This document shows, in pieces, positions 1 to 10,853 of a stretch of DNA of 64,000 bases. The notes beneath the pieces are model-generated. The model saw nothing but the letters and a program-made list of their open reading frames with translations, was not told the origin of the DNA and searched no databases. Origin of the DNA: Plenodomus lindquistii (Eukaryota > Ascomycota > Dothideomycetes > Pleosporales > Leptosphaeriaceae); the NCBI GenBank assembly GCA_025504975.1, contig JANUWI010000003.1, forward strand, positions 3,472,001-3,536,000, read 5' to 3'. Both the position numbers and the translations under genes were made by a program. Positions within the stretch are counted from its first letter, which is position 1. The number at the start of each line of letters is the position of its first letter.

Positions 1-221
1 AAGAAGTGGAATGAGGTGCACGGTCAAGCTTACGCGTACCATGTTGTTCAGCAGGAGAGTGCAGAGGATGGCCTTCCGGAGGTTGTTGGGCGAAGAGCAA
101 CAGGCTGAACGTGCGTGCTGTGTGTCCTATGTGAAGCAATCCTTCTTTTCGTCGCCACTGGACTCTTTGGCAACCTTGAGCTTGCAGCTTGATATGCTGA
201 CACGTTGAAGGTGATCACGCG

Positions 222-1733
222 ATGGCTTGTCAACTGGCGGGCAAGTCGATCCCTCAGCAAACTGTGGCTAGAACCCATCGATCGGCCGATGGAGACGCTG
301 CAGCTGAGCGTAGGATTGCAGCTGTGAATGGGGCAGTGAACGATGCGAGAAAATTGCGTGTCGACCTCGACGGGTCTCAGACAGGTGCTCGGTCGGCCCC
401 TGCTACACCGAAAACAGCGCCCATGAAATCAAACAATGGAGCTCCGGCCCTTTCTGTGGCTACTGTCATTTCTTCAGCTAGCAAGAAAGACCTCATTGAG
501 GATGTCGAAGACAAAGATGACAAGCCACCTCATCAAACGATGTCCAAGAAACGCGTGGCTTTCATCGATGCAGCTGCTCTTCGTGAGGACGAGGATGGCA
601 GAACGAAGCGAGCACGCATTGACATGTTGACTGCTCAAAGCACGCCTGTTCTCGAAGAAATCACTCCAGCATCCCCATCTACGATCGGCCCATCGACTCC
701 AACACTGGCCAAAGCAGAGCCGATGGTAGATACTAGCGCGCGTCGTACGTGCTCTTCTTGCCTCGACGTACATCCAAAGCACGACATACTCGAGCTCTCA
801 TGCAAAGGCGATGACGAATTTGAGACCCACGCATACTGTCGAGGATGCCTTGAAGGTCTCTTTGAGTCGTCGGTCACAGACCCCTCGCACTTCCCGCCTC
901 GCTGCTGCTCCAAGATCATCTCGCTCTTCAGCTGCACTCCATTCCTCTCGGCGACGCTTGTCGCACGATTCGTGTCTCGACGAGAGGAGTTGGAAACACC
1001 CAATCGTACCTATTGCAGTGATGCTACATGTTCGAAATGGGTTCATCCAGATGAGATCCACGGAAACGTAGCAACTTGTTCATCCTGCACTCGTAAAACG
1101 TGTGCTCTCTGCAAGGGGAAGGCTCATACAGGCAGCCTCTGTCCCGAAGACAAGGATGTGAAGGAGCTTATGAATGTTGCCCAACAGAAACGCTGGTAGA
1201 CGTGTCCCAACTGCAAAGAAATGGTCGAGCTTGATCGAGGTTGTTATCACATTACGTAAGTGCGGCGGTTCACGGACGGTATCTTCTCCACTAACAGGTA
1301 AAGGTGTCGTTGCCGTCATGAGTTCTGCTATCTCTGCAAAGCAAAGTGGAATAATTGCGATTGCCCCCTCTGGGATGAGCGAAACATCATCGACGGTGCG
1401 CCCGCTGTGAACAACGCCGCTCAGCGTGCACCACAACCGGCTGTCCAACCTATTGTTCACCCTGCTGCTCGACCTGTTGTCCCAGCCGTCGCTCGACCCG
1501 CTGCCGCTCTCAATCCTCGGCCTGCTGCCGGTCCGCCTCGCTGTAATGGTGGCAATAGGCGCAATCGTGGTGATATGCAAGAGCCACATCAGCATATCTT
1601 TGAGCGGTTCTACCGGAGCGGAGGTTGGGACACTGAATGCCACAGATGTGGACATGAGGATCGCTGGGTCAACTGCTGTGGCGCGTGCAACTTGAAACTG
1701 TGCTGGTATTGCACAAAGCACCGTGTTCACTAG
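222..1733 (+). pseudogene. RBR-type (RING-IBR-Rcat) E3 ubiquitin ligase gene with an in-frame TAG
   Basis: Reads from Met at 222 to TAG at 1197-1199, then continues in frame to 1733 through one 48-nt intron (1256-1303, branch ctaac, acceptor aaag). Exons 222-1255 and 1304-1733 sum to 1464 nt, a multiple of three. The N-terminal 170 residues are low-complexity. A RING1-type Cys cluster begins near residue 177 (CSSC...CRGC...CC), then comes an IBR-type Cys array (CSSC, CALC). After the TAG the reading frame gives the Rcat/IBR signature CPNCKEMVELDRGCYH, then CRCRHEFCYLCKAKW and CDCPLW. RBR proteins usually have W-Q just before this CPxC, so the TAG looks like a CAG-to-TAG change. The C-terminal tail is Pro/Ala-rich and ends in another Cys-rich segment (CHRCGH, CGAC). 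RBR ligases transfer ubiquitin via a Cys in Rcat. Either the gene is inactivated, or the stop is a sequencing error or is read through. If translation stops, only a 325-residue protein without Rcat is made. Confidence 0.7.
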
Positions 1734-2207
1734 GAAATGGCCTTGAGAAGCAGCTTCGCGATCGGGGACAACTATCACGAGGGCTCGAGTGCCTAGTAGT
1801 TATGAACATGTATCAAGTCGCCGCTGGACATGTGGCGAGGATATGATAGCCGGGTGCATGTGCAATAATTATGGTAGAATTAGCAGCGCGAGTAGCTTCA
1901 GACCAGGCAATTGTGTTCCGATCTTCTAAGATTGCAAGGACTGATGATATTTCAGAGGAGGTAGAAAGATGTACAAAGGAAAACCGTGTGCACGTTGATG
2001 TCAAGCAGTCAGGTGAGTACGAAGTACAAGCTACCCTATAGGTAAGTTACTATGATTGGTTCATCCCTTCCGGCGATCTCCCGCAACTTTCAACCTCTCG
2101 TAGTGACTCGTGCAGCACTACCACTGTCCGGAAACATATCCAATCCCTTCCCATTGACAAGGTATATCTAAAAGTATAGGAGCTGAACGAATGTAATTGG
2201 AGCGAAC
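1734..2207. other. Intergenic, no gene seen
   Basis: Spacer between the RBR locus and the methyltransferase gene. Only short unsupported frames are present. It should hold the methyltransferase promoter. Confidence 0.6.
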
Positions 2208-3362
2208 ATGTCTCGCGCACTCTTTGGAAGCCCGCGGCAGCTTGGGGGAACATTACGTACCTCGACGCCGACCCAGCACTCATCATGTTACTCTACGGTT
2301 CCATTTGCATCTCCATCCGCCCTCCCATCATGTAGCAGAAACCCATCAAGCTTGCCGGTTCTCAGAGTCCAGGCCCGGGCCCTGTCACGCCATTTGCACA
2401 ACACCCCGCCAACCATGATGGTGTCAGCAGATACAGCGTCCTCGGGAGAAGGGGAGAAAAAGAAGGATTGGAGCGCGACACAGTATCTGAAATTCAACAA
2501 TGAACGCACACAACCCGTTCGCGATCTTGTGGCCCGAATCAAACCGTTGCTTGCGAATCCAAGGCCGCGGATCTTCGACCTCGGCTGTGGACCAGGAAAC
2601 AGCACCGCGGTGTTGAAGGAGATGTGGCCGGGATCAGATATCACAGGGATTGATAACAGTCCAGATATGCTCGACAAAGCGCGTACTAAATTTTGCGTCA
2701 CCCAGGATGGCGACACAAAAGGAGACGCAGAGGGAACTGTGGATTTTCGCACCGGCGACCTTACCGACATTGCTACTTCTTCCGGATCCTCAGAGAAATA
2801 CAGCAATGTAGACCTAATATTCAGCAACGCAGCCTTCCACTGGCTACGGTCACCCACCCGGCTCAACACCATCCGCAACACCTTCAAAGCCCTGGCCCCA
2901 GGCGGCGTCATCGCCCTCCAAGTTCCCGACAACTACTACAGCGCAACCCACCGCGCCATGCGCAACACGGCCCTCGCCGAGTCCCGACCGTGGTTCTCCT
3001 ACTTCGCCGACGCCAAGGTTGGCGTTTTGGAGCAAAAGGACAGGCCAGATCTTGACCCCATCGAACCGCCCGCTGCATGGTACAACGTGCTCTCCCCACT
3101 CGCCGCCGGCAACGAAGGACTGCAAATCTGGCGCGCCGAGTATATGCACATTCTCCCCAATGCACACGCGATCGTAGAGTGGGTCAAGGGAACCGGGCTG
3201 CAGCCGTTTTTGCATAGGATGGAGGGGGATGAAGAGGCGAAAGTAGCGTATTTAAGGGAGTATGAGAGGAGGATTACGTCCGCATACCGGCCTTTGGGGG
3301 ACGAGGGGGCGAAGTTGATGTTGGGTTATAGACGATTGTTTGTTGTTGGGGTTAGGGGATAA
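2208..3362 (+). CDS. SAM-dependent methyltransferase, trans-aconitate 2-methyltransferase-like
   Basis: Intronless 384-residue frame. The SAM-binding motif I, FDLGCGPGNST, is at about residues 122-133, followed by the acidic motif GIDNSPDML and motif IV DLIFSNAAFHWL, then LAPGGVIALQVPDN. This order, and the C-terminal WYNVLSPLA...EYMHIL segment, match the trans-aconitate methyltransferase (Tam/TMT1) family. That family methylates trans-aconitate, a spontaneous isomer that inhibits aconitase. The first 70 residues are rich in Ser, Arg and Pro with few acids and look like a mitochondrial presequence (ARALSRHLHNT before Met-Met). If so, Met at 2415 would be close to the mature start or an alternative cytosolic start. 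Convergent with the tyrosinase gene downstream (270-bp gap). The family is well supported; the substrate is inferred. Confidence 0.85.
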   Translation: MSRALFGSPRQLGGTLRTSTPTQHSSCYSTVPFASPSALPSCSRNPSSLPVLRVQARALSRHLHNTPPTMMVSADTASSGEGEKKKDWSATQYLKFNNERTQPVRDLVARIKPLLANPRPRIFDLGCGPGNSTAVLKEMWPGSDITGIDNSPDMLDKARTKFCVTQDGDTKGDAEGTVDFRTGDLTDIATSSGSSEKYSNVDLIFSNAAFHWLRSPTRLNTIRNTFKALAPGGVIALQVPDNYYSATHRAMRNTALAESRPWFSYFADAKVGVLEQKDRPDLDPIEPPAAWYNVLSPLAAGNEGLQIWRAEYMHILPNAHAIVEWVKGTGLQPFLHRMEGDEEAKVAYLREYERRITSAYRPLGDEGAKLMLGYRRLFVVGVRG

Positions 3363-3631
3363 GTTGGGAATGAAGAAGGGGATGGGGCAAAAAGACGATG
3401 GATCCCAAGAGCAGATACTAGATCAAGGCCAAGAGCAGATTCATGCTGATAGATTTGTAAAAGATGGCGCACAAACAAATGTAATAGTCTATTGATACAG
3501 AACTGTGATAGCCAAGGGGGGGGATGGGTATGACAGTATTTTTTAATGAAGGTGGTGAGCAACTCAATCTAGAAAACGCATAAAAGTCAATGTTAAGACC
3601 CGAGGCAGTGTAGTAATTGCAGCCTTTCCAT

Positions 3632-5816
3632 TCAAGACATGACTCCACCAGGCTTACCCTGTGTTATCTCAGGGTGCCTTGTTAATTCCTCGTCATATTC
3701 GACCAGCGCACCGGGGTCTCGAGGTATGCGCGCCTTGGTGCTTGCGACTTCGATCTTGATAGCCTGCAAAGCAGGTCCTGACAGAGGCTTGCCATCACCC
3801 TATACTTATCAGCTGCTGTTTCATAGTTGTCTGCGTGTTTGACCACGAGAACGTACTGAAGACACCGTCCACGTTAGCTGCTCCGTCAAATACGGCACAA
3901 CGTCTCTCGCCTTGAGACTTGCCAGCTGCCCAGCCGCAATCTGATCGAGCAAATGCGTTGTCAACCCGGTCTTTCCTCGTATCGTGCCTGGTGGACTCGA
4001 TCTAGTGACAGTATCCGTCCTCTTGCCCATCTTATTGTGAGTTTCCGGCATTAGTCTCATCCATACACCTACATCGACACCACCTGCCGTGAACCCCTGT
4101 TTTAGGAGTGAATAGCGTACAATAAATGTAGACGGCAGCATTGTTGCCTGCGCCTCGGCTTCAATCGTCCAATCAGTATATATATTGTCGCGCTCAAGCG
4201 ACGCTTGAATTCCATTTGCCATCTCCTTACTGCCGTCTACTAGCAAGCGCCTCGGCTTCCCAGCGTATAACCTTGCAACTGTGCTCGTGACATTGGCCCT
4301 GTATGTTGTGTTCGACTTGAAGTTCCAGCTCTGTGTTTCTGGATAGGCGTACCCCAGGACTTTGGTATCGTAGCAGTCCCTTGTCTTCCAGAACCTGCCA
4401 GACTGGCGGCGGAAGGGAATCAGATCCGTGGTTTCGTTGACGAATTGGTTGTTCTCAAGAAACACGTTGCCGTTTGGACCGATGTCCGAACTGCCCATCG
4501 TGGCGTTTGGCTTGATGACTTGGAACAAGGCCCAAAGTCTGTCCACATTGCTGTCTCTTGGTCAGATATATAGTGTAGACATATGCGGTTCTCGACGTAC
4601 GTATGATGAAGCATGAATAATGGTTCGTAAGCAGAGTACTCCAGAGGCCACATGTGGCCGCGGTACCTTGTCGCGTTCTGTGACTCGTCCCAGCCTCCGC
4701 CTATAACTCCATGCATCCACCCGTGCGGGTCTTCGAGTTGTTTTGTCCATTGTGAGAAGTTGCTTGATCGTAATGCTGTCTCCACACCACCAACCAGGCT
4801 GGTGGACTGGTCGATGAATGTCTTCGCAAACATTTCCTGTCTAGATGGCGCTGTAACGTTGTCTGACCCCGGCCACCGGATCGTCTCGTTGATATCTCTC
4901 CACTATTGAACCTGTAAATATCTCTGGCGGAGTCTTGGAATGTCGGGTGAAGTTTGGATGTACCTTATCAGTGAAGTGGTCCGGTATAAGGGGCTTAAAC
5001 ACATATGAGTACAAGGGGTTCCTCATCATAGTAACATTCCCATCGAGCTCGACGACCGGTATAGTTTGGTTTATGAAGAAGTCTGGGACGCGAGCTACGG
5101 GTTCAATCTGACCCCAATCCCAGTAAGGCATGCGAAAGGAATGGGCGGCTACTTCGTACCGTTTGGCGACCTCGGCCGGCGCTTCTGACGCGATGTCGCG
5201 CATGTGGCTGAAGAGGATTTCCTGTGAACCATTAACCTAACATGATCACGCATGTTTTATCCAGTCGTATAGCTCAGGTAAAACTGACCTCAAACAGAGC
5301 TAGATATGGGCGATGCCAGCCAAGAAACAGCTCATTGCTGTGTGGGCAGTAACTCGCTGTGCCGAGCTTATGTGTCAGGCCAGGGGCACCCTCCCACACT
5401 CTGTACGGTCTGCCATGAATACCTACCAAGTCTTTTAGCTGGCTTCAGTGTATGCATCTGGGGAAAAGGTTACTGGCAAGGCCATAGTATGAATACGGAT
5501 CGCCCTGGTCCATCCATTGGAGTCTCTCCAGTGCAAGCAGATACAGGTTCCATTGATCGGGGTAATTCGCTTTTAGATCCCGAATTTCGCGTCTCACATA
5601 TACATTTCCTGTCGATATTGCGACGTTAGCTGGGGCTGTAGAGTATGAAGAATTGATCTTACCGTTCTCATCCGTGGTATTGACGCCACGCACAACGCCA
5701 CGAATGTGTCCGAACTGCCCACCAGGTACTGCTCGCTGTGTTCTAACGTCTGTACATGAAGCAATTAACATAGCGAGAAAAGCGGTCAAGATACGAGTTA
5801 TCCATGACATTGGCAT
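3632..5816 (-). CDS. Secreted tyrosinase / polyphenol oxidase, seven exons
   Basis: Exons 5816-5663, 5608-5474, 5422-5289, 5221-4964, 4902-4601, 4550-3857 and 3799-3632 sum to 1845 nt, giving 614 residues. Introns are 50-67 nt and start with gtaag, gtaac, gtcag or gtac. The N-terminus (Met-Pro-Met-Ser-Trp, then a hydrophobic stretch ending LIASC) is a likely signal peptide. CuA ligands are His99 (SIHGRPY), His124 (YCPHS, with the Cys of the Cys-His thioether at 122) and His133 (GWHRPY). CuB ligands are His287 and His291 (PHGWMHGVIGG) and the HH pair at 326-327 (FMLHHTNVDRLW). MPYWDWG also fits the family. Type-3 copper tyrosinases hydroxylate monophenols and oxidise diphenols to quinones, as in melanin formation. 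All copper ligands are present, so it is probably active. Substrate is unknown. The last exon is short and splice-dependent. Confidence 0.9.
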
Positions 5817-7285
5817 GTCGAGTGAACGAGGTGTCAAACGAACGATCTCTCGCTCGAACGTAGTGACACGACACAGTGAAAAATTGATCCCACAGTCTCG
5901 GGCATTCCTTGGAGCCGGTGTCAACCAGATAGATGACCTGAATTGAGGGGCTATTAGCAAAGACCACATATGTCGTAAGTGCTGATGTGGTCGGCGTGAC
6001 GCGCCACTGCGATGTCCACTATTATTTGTACCAATCTCACTAGTCGGTAACAATACAATCCCCGGCACGATGTAGATATGAGCCGTTGAATGCTTCCATG
6101 GGATATTATTGCTGTGCTGACTGTGGTGGTACCGGGGGGGCGATTATTTCGGGTCGCACTAGTGATTTGTAATTGAAGAATATGCACTCACTGGTCCAAC
6201 AACCGCGATACTCTCGACAGGGCACAGAAGCTATATCGTTTGGATTTTGCAGCTGATTTCTTCTCAGATAACATCAGTTTAGCATTTTGCACAGTCCCGT
6301 AGGCGACTGGTGATCGTGATGAAACGCCAGCTTCCTCTTCCTATCTAAGATTGAATGAGTCAGAGAAACGACAGCAACCAGACGTTAAGAGGTGACTTAA
6401 ATCGATCCAATTATTACTTTCGGAGTCCAACTGACCTTTATAATCGCAAATGTCGGTCAGCTTGGTGCGGACATCGAAGAGACTGCTACATTGCGAGCAA
6501 CGTTATGACAGTGTAATTCTGGGCGCTGAGGCGTAAGTGTACAACTATTCCTGAGCTAGCAGAGTGCGCCAAAAGCTTCCAGATATAACCGTTGCGGGTT
6601 GGATGAGGCGAGCCGACAGTTTGTGCGTCCCGTTCACACGCGGTGGACACGCGCATGCCTGATGAAGCACCGACAGGCCGGGATATCGATTCGGGAACTG
6701 AAAGGAGTCCGTTGCGGATTTCTTTATCACTTCCGAGAGCTAATTCCGGTACATGTTCGCAGTTGTAAGTCGCTTCATCGCGATCGCACGACGCATGAAC
6801 CAATTGAACCCTGATGGCGTGACGCCTAAGTTACTGAAGATGGGCTAGGACGATCTCGTGCACCATTGAATGATTCCTGAAGCCCATGGACTGTGTGATG
6901 ATCGGCTAGACAACGTTAGCAAACAATGTCATACGCAGAGAGATCACTCGGCCCGGGGAGACGGCCAGGCGCTGGCGCCATCTCGTCAAATGTGGAAAAC
7001 CGTCTTTCCGTTGGGTCAGACGGTGATTCTATCGCATCTCAGAAAGGTGACACGTTGCAGCAGAGAATACGAAGTCTATTTTCGGTACGGGACAGTGGGA
7101 ACAGAGAATTCTGGCGTGGTCACCTAGTGTGCAGCTGCCCGCGTTCATCAGCTTCGTATTGCATGGGATATCGTAGAACAGTCCTCCTTGAAATGATGCC
7201 CAGCCAGATCATGATGCGTGTCATAAATCCATTCCTTCAGGTATGGCAAATGCTAGTGCAATGGGTATGCGAACCTGCATCATGT
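5817..7285. other. Intergenic, 1.47 kb without a convincing gene
   Basis: Lies upstream of the tyrosinase start and downstream of the LanC-like gene end. Open frames here (for example around 6486-6803 minus and 6926-7618 plus) show no domain or family-like composition, and the latter runs into the LanC-like gene on the other strand. I see no repeat or RNA gene. Confidence 0.5.
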
Positions 7286-8461
7286 TCAAATGTCGTTGTA
7301 TCCAAGAAAGCGCTTCTCCAATTGTTTGTCTGCGACTGCCCATCCCCAAGCACGGCCAGCTTCGCCAGACCAGAGCGCGGATGGGTCGTCAGACTTTTCG
7401 AGCATGCCGTCTTTTGCCATGGACTTGATTTCGTGACCTGTGGTGTATGTCATGAAATGATCGAATTGCTTTCCGTCCAAAGCAAGGGCATTTCCGGTGA
7501 TTCCATGACACAAGCACGGCTCCTTAGTCAGAAGACCACGTTCCCATACACATTCCCTGGCCTTCACTATCACCCTGTCTATGCGCTCGTGAAGACCGGG
7601 AAAATGCTGTCTGATTGAAAGTAGAGAAGTGATGACGCCGGGTGCTCCGTGACAAAATTGTACCAATCTGTCGCGTCCCGGCGGCAGGGACGACGGGAAG
7701 TTGCCGCTCTCGAATTGGTAGCTGAGTAGCGCACCCAATTCAGCCTCGAGCCTTGGCGCCCATGAAGGGTTTGTAAGGACTATCTGGGTGATGATGCCAA
7801 TAGCGCCGTGAGCGGCCCCAACGTAGGCCTTGCCATGCCATTTCCAAGGACGAGAACTGGACATGATGTTGTCGATGACCTCTTCAACCGTATCCTCGAT
7901 GAGCTCGGTGACGTCCTTGTTCGCTTTGAACGCCCCACGCACAAATCTGAGCAGGTACAGGTACCCAGCTCGGCCATACAACCACTCATTTGACGTGTCG
8001 GGTTCCAGCATGACAGCCGCATGATCGCAAAGATCCTTGACTGTGTCTGCATCACCTGCAGTTACAGCGTACAGAGCCAGTAGAGACATGATGTCGTTGG
8101 AAACTCCGCATTTGCCTGGTGATGGCGCTGGAAACTTCTTGATGTTGGCCTGCGCTTGTTCGATATAGGCCGCGGACCACGTATTCAGTGGATAGTCGTC
8201 CAGTTTTAGGTCAGGGTAAAGGTTGTGCAGAGTGTAGAACAAGAAAGCCACCGAAATAGGCCCGTAGTAGAGACCACCGCCCGGTGGAACGTGATGCGGA
8301 GGATATTGTGTGATGAGGCGGTCTAGGGCCGCCAGCAGTTGCTTGTGAGGATCACGCCTTGCCAGCGATGCATCATTGCGGAAGTAGCGGGGTATTGAAG
8401 TGGGCGCTGAGGCTGCTTCTTGCGCGCCTGAGCCGGTAGGGGGTGCGCCTTGTCCAGACAT
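7286..8461 (-). CDS. LanC-like (LANCL) protein
   Basis: Intronless 391-residue protein. It has the alpha-toroid signature of lanthionine-synthetase-C-like proteins: repeated Gly-rich helix ends (GGGLYYGPIS, YGRAGYLYLL, GAAHGAIGI, FCHGAPGV, CLCHGITGN, LWSGEAGRAWG). The three zinc ligands of the family are all present: Cys270 (FCHGAPG) and Cys318-His319 (CLCHG). Eukaryotic LANCL proteins bind zinc and glutathione. Mammalian members have been reported to add glutathione to dehydro-amino acids in damaged proteins. No lantibiotic-type precursor or dehydratase is nearby, so a lantibiotic role is not suggested. The N-terminal 25 residues are Gly/Ala/Ser-rich and disordered. Length matches LANCL1/2 (about 400). 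Confidence 0.9.
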   Translation of the reverse strand: MSGQGAPPTGSGAQEAASAPTSIPRYFRNDASLARRDPHKQLLAALDRLITQYPPHHVPPGGGLYYGPISVAFLFYTLHNLYPDLKLDDYPLNTWSAAYIEQAQANIKKFPAPSPGKCGVSNDIMSLLALYAVTAGDADTVKDLCDHAAVMLEPDTSNEWLYGRAGYLYLLRFVRGAFKANKDVTELIEDTVEEVIDNIMSSSRPWKWHGKAYVGAAHGAIGIITQIVLTNPSWAPRLEAELGALLSYQFESGNFPSSLPPGRDRLVQFCHGAPGVITSLLSIRQHFPGLHERIDRVIVKARECVWERGLLTKEPCLCHGITGNALALDGKQFDHFMTYTTGHEIKSMAKDGMLEKSDDPSALWSGEAGRAWGWAVADKQLEKRFLGYNDI

Positions 8462-9111
8462 GTTGTTGTGACTCGGCCTTCTGAATGCTACCGAGCTTTG
8501 TCTCAGGCGATGTCCCGTCGTCGCGTCTGTGAAGCTGGGAAAGTGAGGGCTCGAGGCTGGCGCGTGACGTCAGCTTGGTGGGGCGCGAGAGGGACATTGG
8601 AACACCCATTCTTCTGCACCACTTCAACTGTTCTCTACAGCTGACCTACTCTAGGAGCTGTCAGGGCACTCGCAAACCAACTCAAGCCTTGATAGCCGAC
8701 GCGCACATCACATATCATCACTCACGATAATGGCGGTCACGTGCGCCCAAGGTCGCCAGCCCTCCAGTGTATCGAATCAAAGAGTCATCAAGTTGACAAG
8801 CAAGTTCTGGATAGAGGAGTGTTTACACCAGTAAGCAGTGGTCATAGCCAAGTCCGAGAATACACTTGTGTGCTAAAGGACTAATTGACTGAATTCCACC
8901 ATTTCAGTACAAGCCAGCATAGCCTCCATCATGACTGCTACATATATCTAAAGTATTAAAATGTCTTTCTGTTCTTCCACTGGCCCCCTAGCCATACTAC
9001 TGACGAGCTGATCGACACAACTTGCTTTTTTAGATCCTCAATCGTCCATTCAAAGCTTACTGCCAGAACAACATTCACCTCAGTTCGTGAGCCTTGCGCC
9101 AGCGCGGACTG
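8462..9111. other. Intergenic, nothing recognised
   Basis: Upstream region of the LanC-like gene and downstream of the membrane-protein gene at 9112. Only short frames, with no repeat or RNA gene seen. Confidence 0.5.
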
Positions 9112-9941
9112 TTAGGGAGAGTGACCATTTCCAGATTGACCTGGCCATGGAATTGCCTCGCCTGGAAGTTCCGCAAATGTCCTCATCGGGCTGCGGTGCG
9201 CGGCCTCGTGGCGTTGGCCGATCTCTCTGCTGTCGAGCTGTGGTGTACTATCCTGGCTAGAGCCAGACTGCGACCGATGTAGGGCAGATTTCTTGCTCTT
9301 GCGTTCCCAAGCGGTGTTCCCTAGATCATCGTCAGTGACATGTGTCGCAGCGCACCAGACCTTTCCAAATACACACCACAAAACTCTTTCGACATATCAC
9401 TGCCAGCCAACGGCGAAGGATATTTTGAGGACAAATAGACCTTTTGGTTCTTCTTCCGCAGGCAGAGAAAAACGACAATTGATACCGCCATCAGTGTGAT
9501 AACACCTCCTAGCACGCCCCCAATGATAACAGCTGTTGGGTGAGGATGACCGATATGCGTCGGCGCGTTGATCTCCGCGCTTGAAGGTGTCGGTAAGCCT
9601 ATCGATGATTCCGTGGTCAAGACATCATTCACCGACGTTCGTGTGCTGGTCGTGAACAAGGACGATGACGTATTAGGTACTGAGCTCTGGATGGCATTGC
9701 TCGTGCTTGTGGATCGCGCACTTGATGCCGATGCACTTGTCGCATCGCTCTGCCCCGTCGAGGTCGGCGCTGAGCTCTTGCTCGCGTCCTCATTCCCGTT
9801 CGTGGTGTCTTTGCCCGTAGGACAGCCATTCGTACATGCGTCGACTAAGCAGCAACCTCGAAACCCCGTTGCGCAAGCCTGGAAAAATCCCCCCCATGGA
9901 CAACTTCCCGATGCAGCTTGCCTTCGCTGCTGTGAATTCAT
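9112..9941 (-). CDS. Cys-rich single-pass membrane protein, hypothetical
   Basis: Two exons joined by an intron of about 56-59 nt (9321 to 9376 or 9379; gtgtgt and gtggtg donors both keep phase), giving about 256 residues. The N-terminus holds a compact Cys motif (SCPWGGFFQAC, GFRGCCLVDACTNGCP) common in fungal surface proteins. Next come a long Ser/Thr-rich stretch (about residues 50-125) and one transmembrane helix (AVIIGGVLGGVITLMAVSIV). A basic stop-transfer KKNQK and a cytoplasmic tail ending with an ELPG-type segment follow. No signal peptide is clear from Met at 9941. An upstream in-frame Met at 10055 adds a hydrophobic run, so the start is uncertain. The layout resembles a wall sensor (Ser/Thr-rich stalk plus one helix), but no family is firmly recognised. 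Confidence 0.65.
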
Positions 9942-10853
9942 ATGACAATGTCTGAAGATAACGAAAGGCAGGAAGAAAAGAAATGTAGAGCGAGTGCTAC
10001 CGCGATCAGGTAGGAGTAAAAGTTGTAAAGACATCCACACTTGGTTGTTGTCCATTTTGTTTGGGGCAAACTGCTATGGCTACGCCTGTGCGCAGTGATG
10101 TTGCGGGTGGCAGCTGCAGACAAAGCCGGGAAGCCTGGAGGCGCTCGCTCACACACCTCCTTTGGCAGTTTGAAACAGGTTCACGCGGTGCGCAGCAAGA
10201 ACAAAGCCAACGGCTGACCAAAATAGACGCAACTTTGAATGTCGAACTCCAAGCACCCAACTCAGACTCTCAGGGCCACACTCGGGCAAAACCCTGCGAA
10301 ACGACGTTGGAAAACTTTGAAAATCACGCCACTGCATGGGTCCCGTAGCATCGTATCAGCTATCACGCCGCAGCTGCAACTAGGCAATGCACTGGCGAGT
10401 ATGGACGTCATGTTTGAACTTCCGTGCATGTACCGATCTATTGATACTGTAAGCGTAGAGCTCGATAAAACGTCAGCGCAGAATCGGATCTATACCGCAC
10501 ATGTATATCGCACAAACTGAATTCCAAGACCAATAGCAATGCACACCACGAGAGTGTGAGATGAAAGTTTGAAACCAGCTGCGCGATGTCCCTGATTCGT
10601 ACCTTATACAATACGCTCCTTAGATAGCTACACATAGTACTTTGACTGACCTCAGCACGTTTTGAACACTAGTGATGAAGCATTAGACCCCAGCTACAAC
10701 GTTAGCAGAATCGACTAGTAGCGCTTGAAGGTCCTAAACGCGCCTATGGAACTACTGTCATCGTCTCGGTACGCCGTGGCAATCATGTTGAACAGATAGG
10801 GACGCTGGAGTCGTCCAAGTATGTAACTGGGTTTCCACTCTTGTGTATAGTAA
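9942..10853. other. Intergenic, nothing recognised
   Basis: Gap between the membrane-protein gene and the 3' end of hxnY. Only short frames in both strands; no repeats or RNA genes seen. Confidence 0.5.

Noticed and set aside
2288..2932. 214-residue minus-strand frame over the methyltransferase gene
   Set aside because: Antisense to motif I and the conserved core of the methyltransferase; its own sequence has no family pattern.
6926..7618. 230-residue plus-strand frame
   Set aside because: Its 3' half is antisense to the well-supported LanC-like gene and the rest has no domain-like sequence.
7286..8461. A lanthipeptide biosynthetic locus around the LanC-like gene
   Set aside because: No precursor peptide, LanB-type or LanM-type dehydratase nearby; the protein fits the eukaryotic LANCL family.
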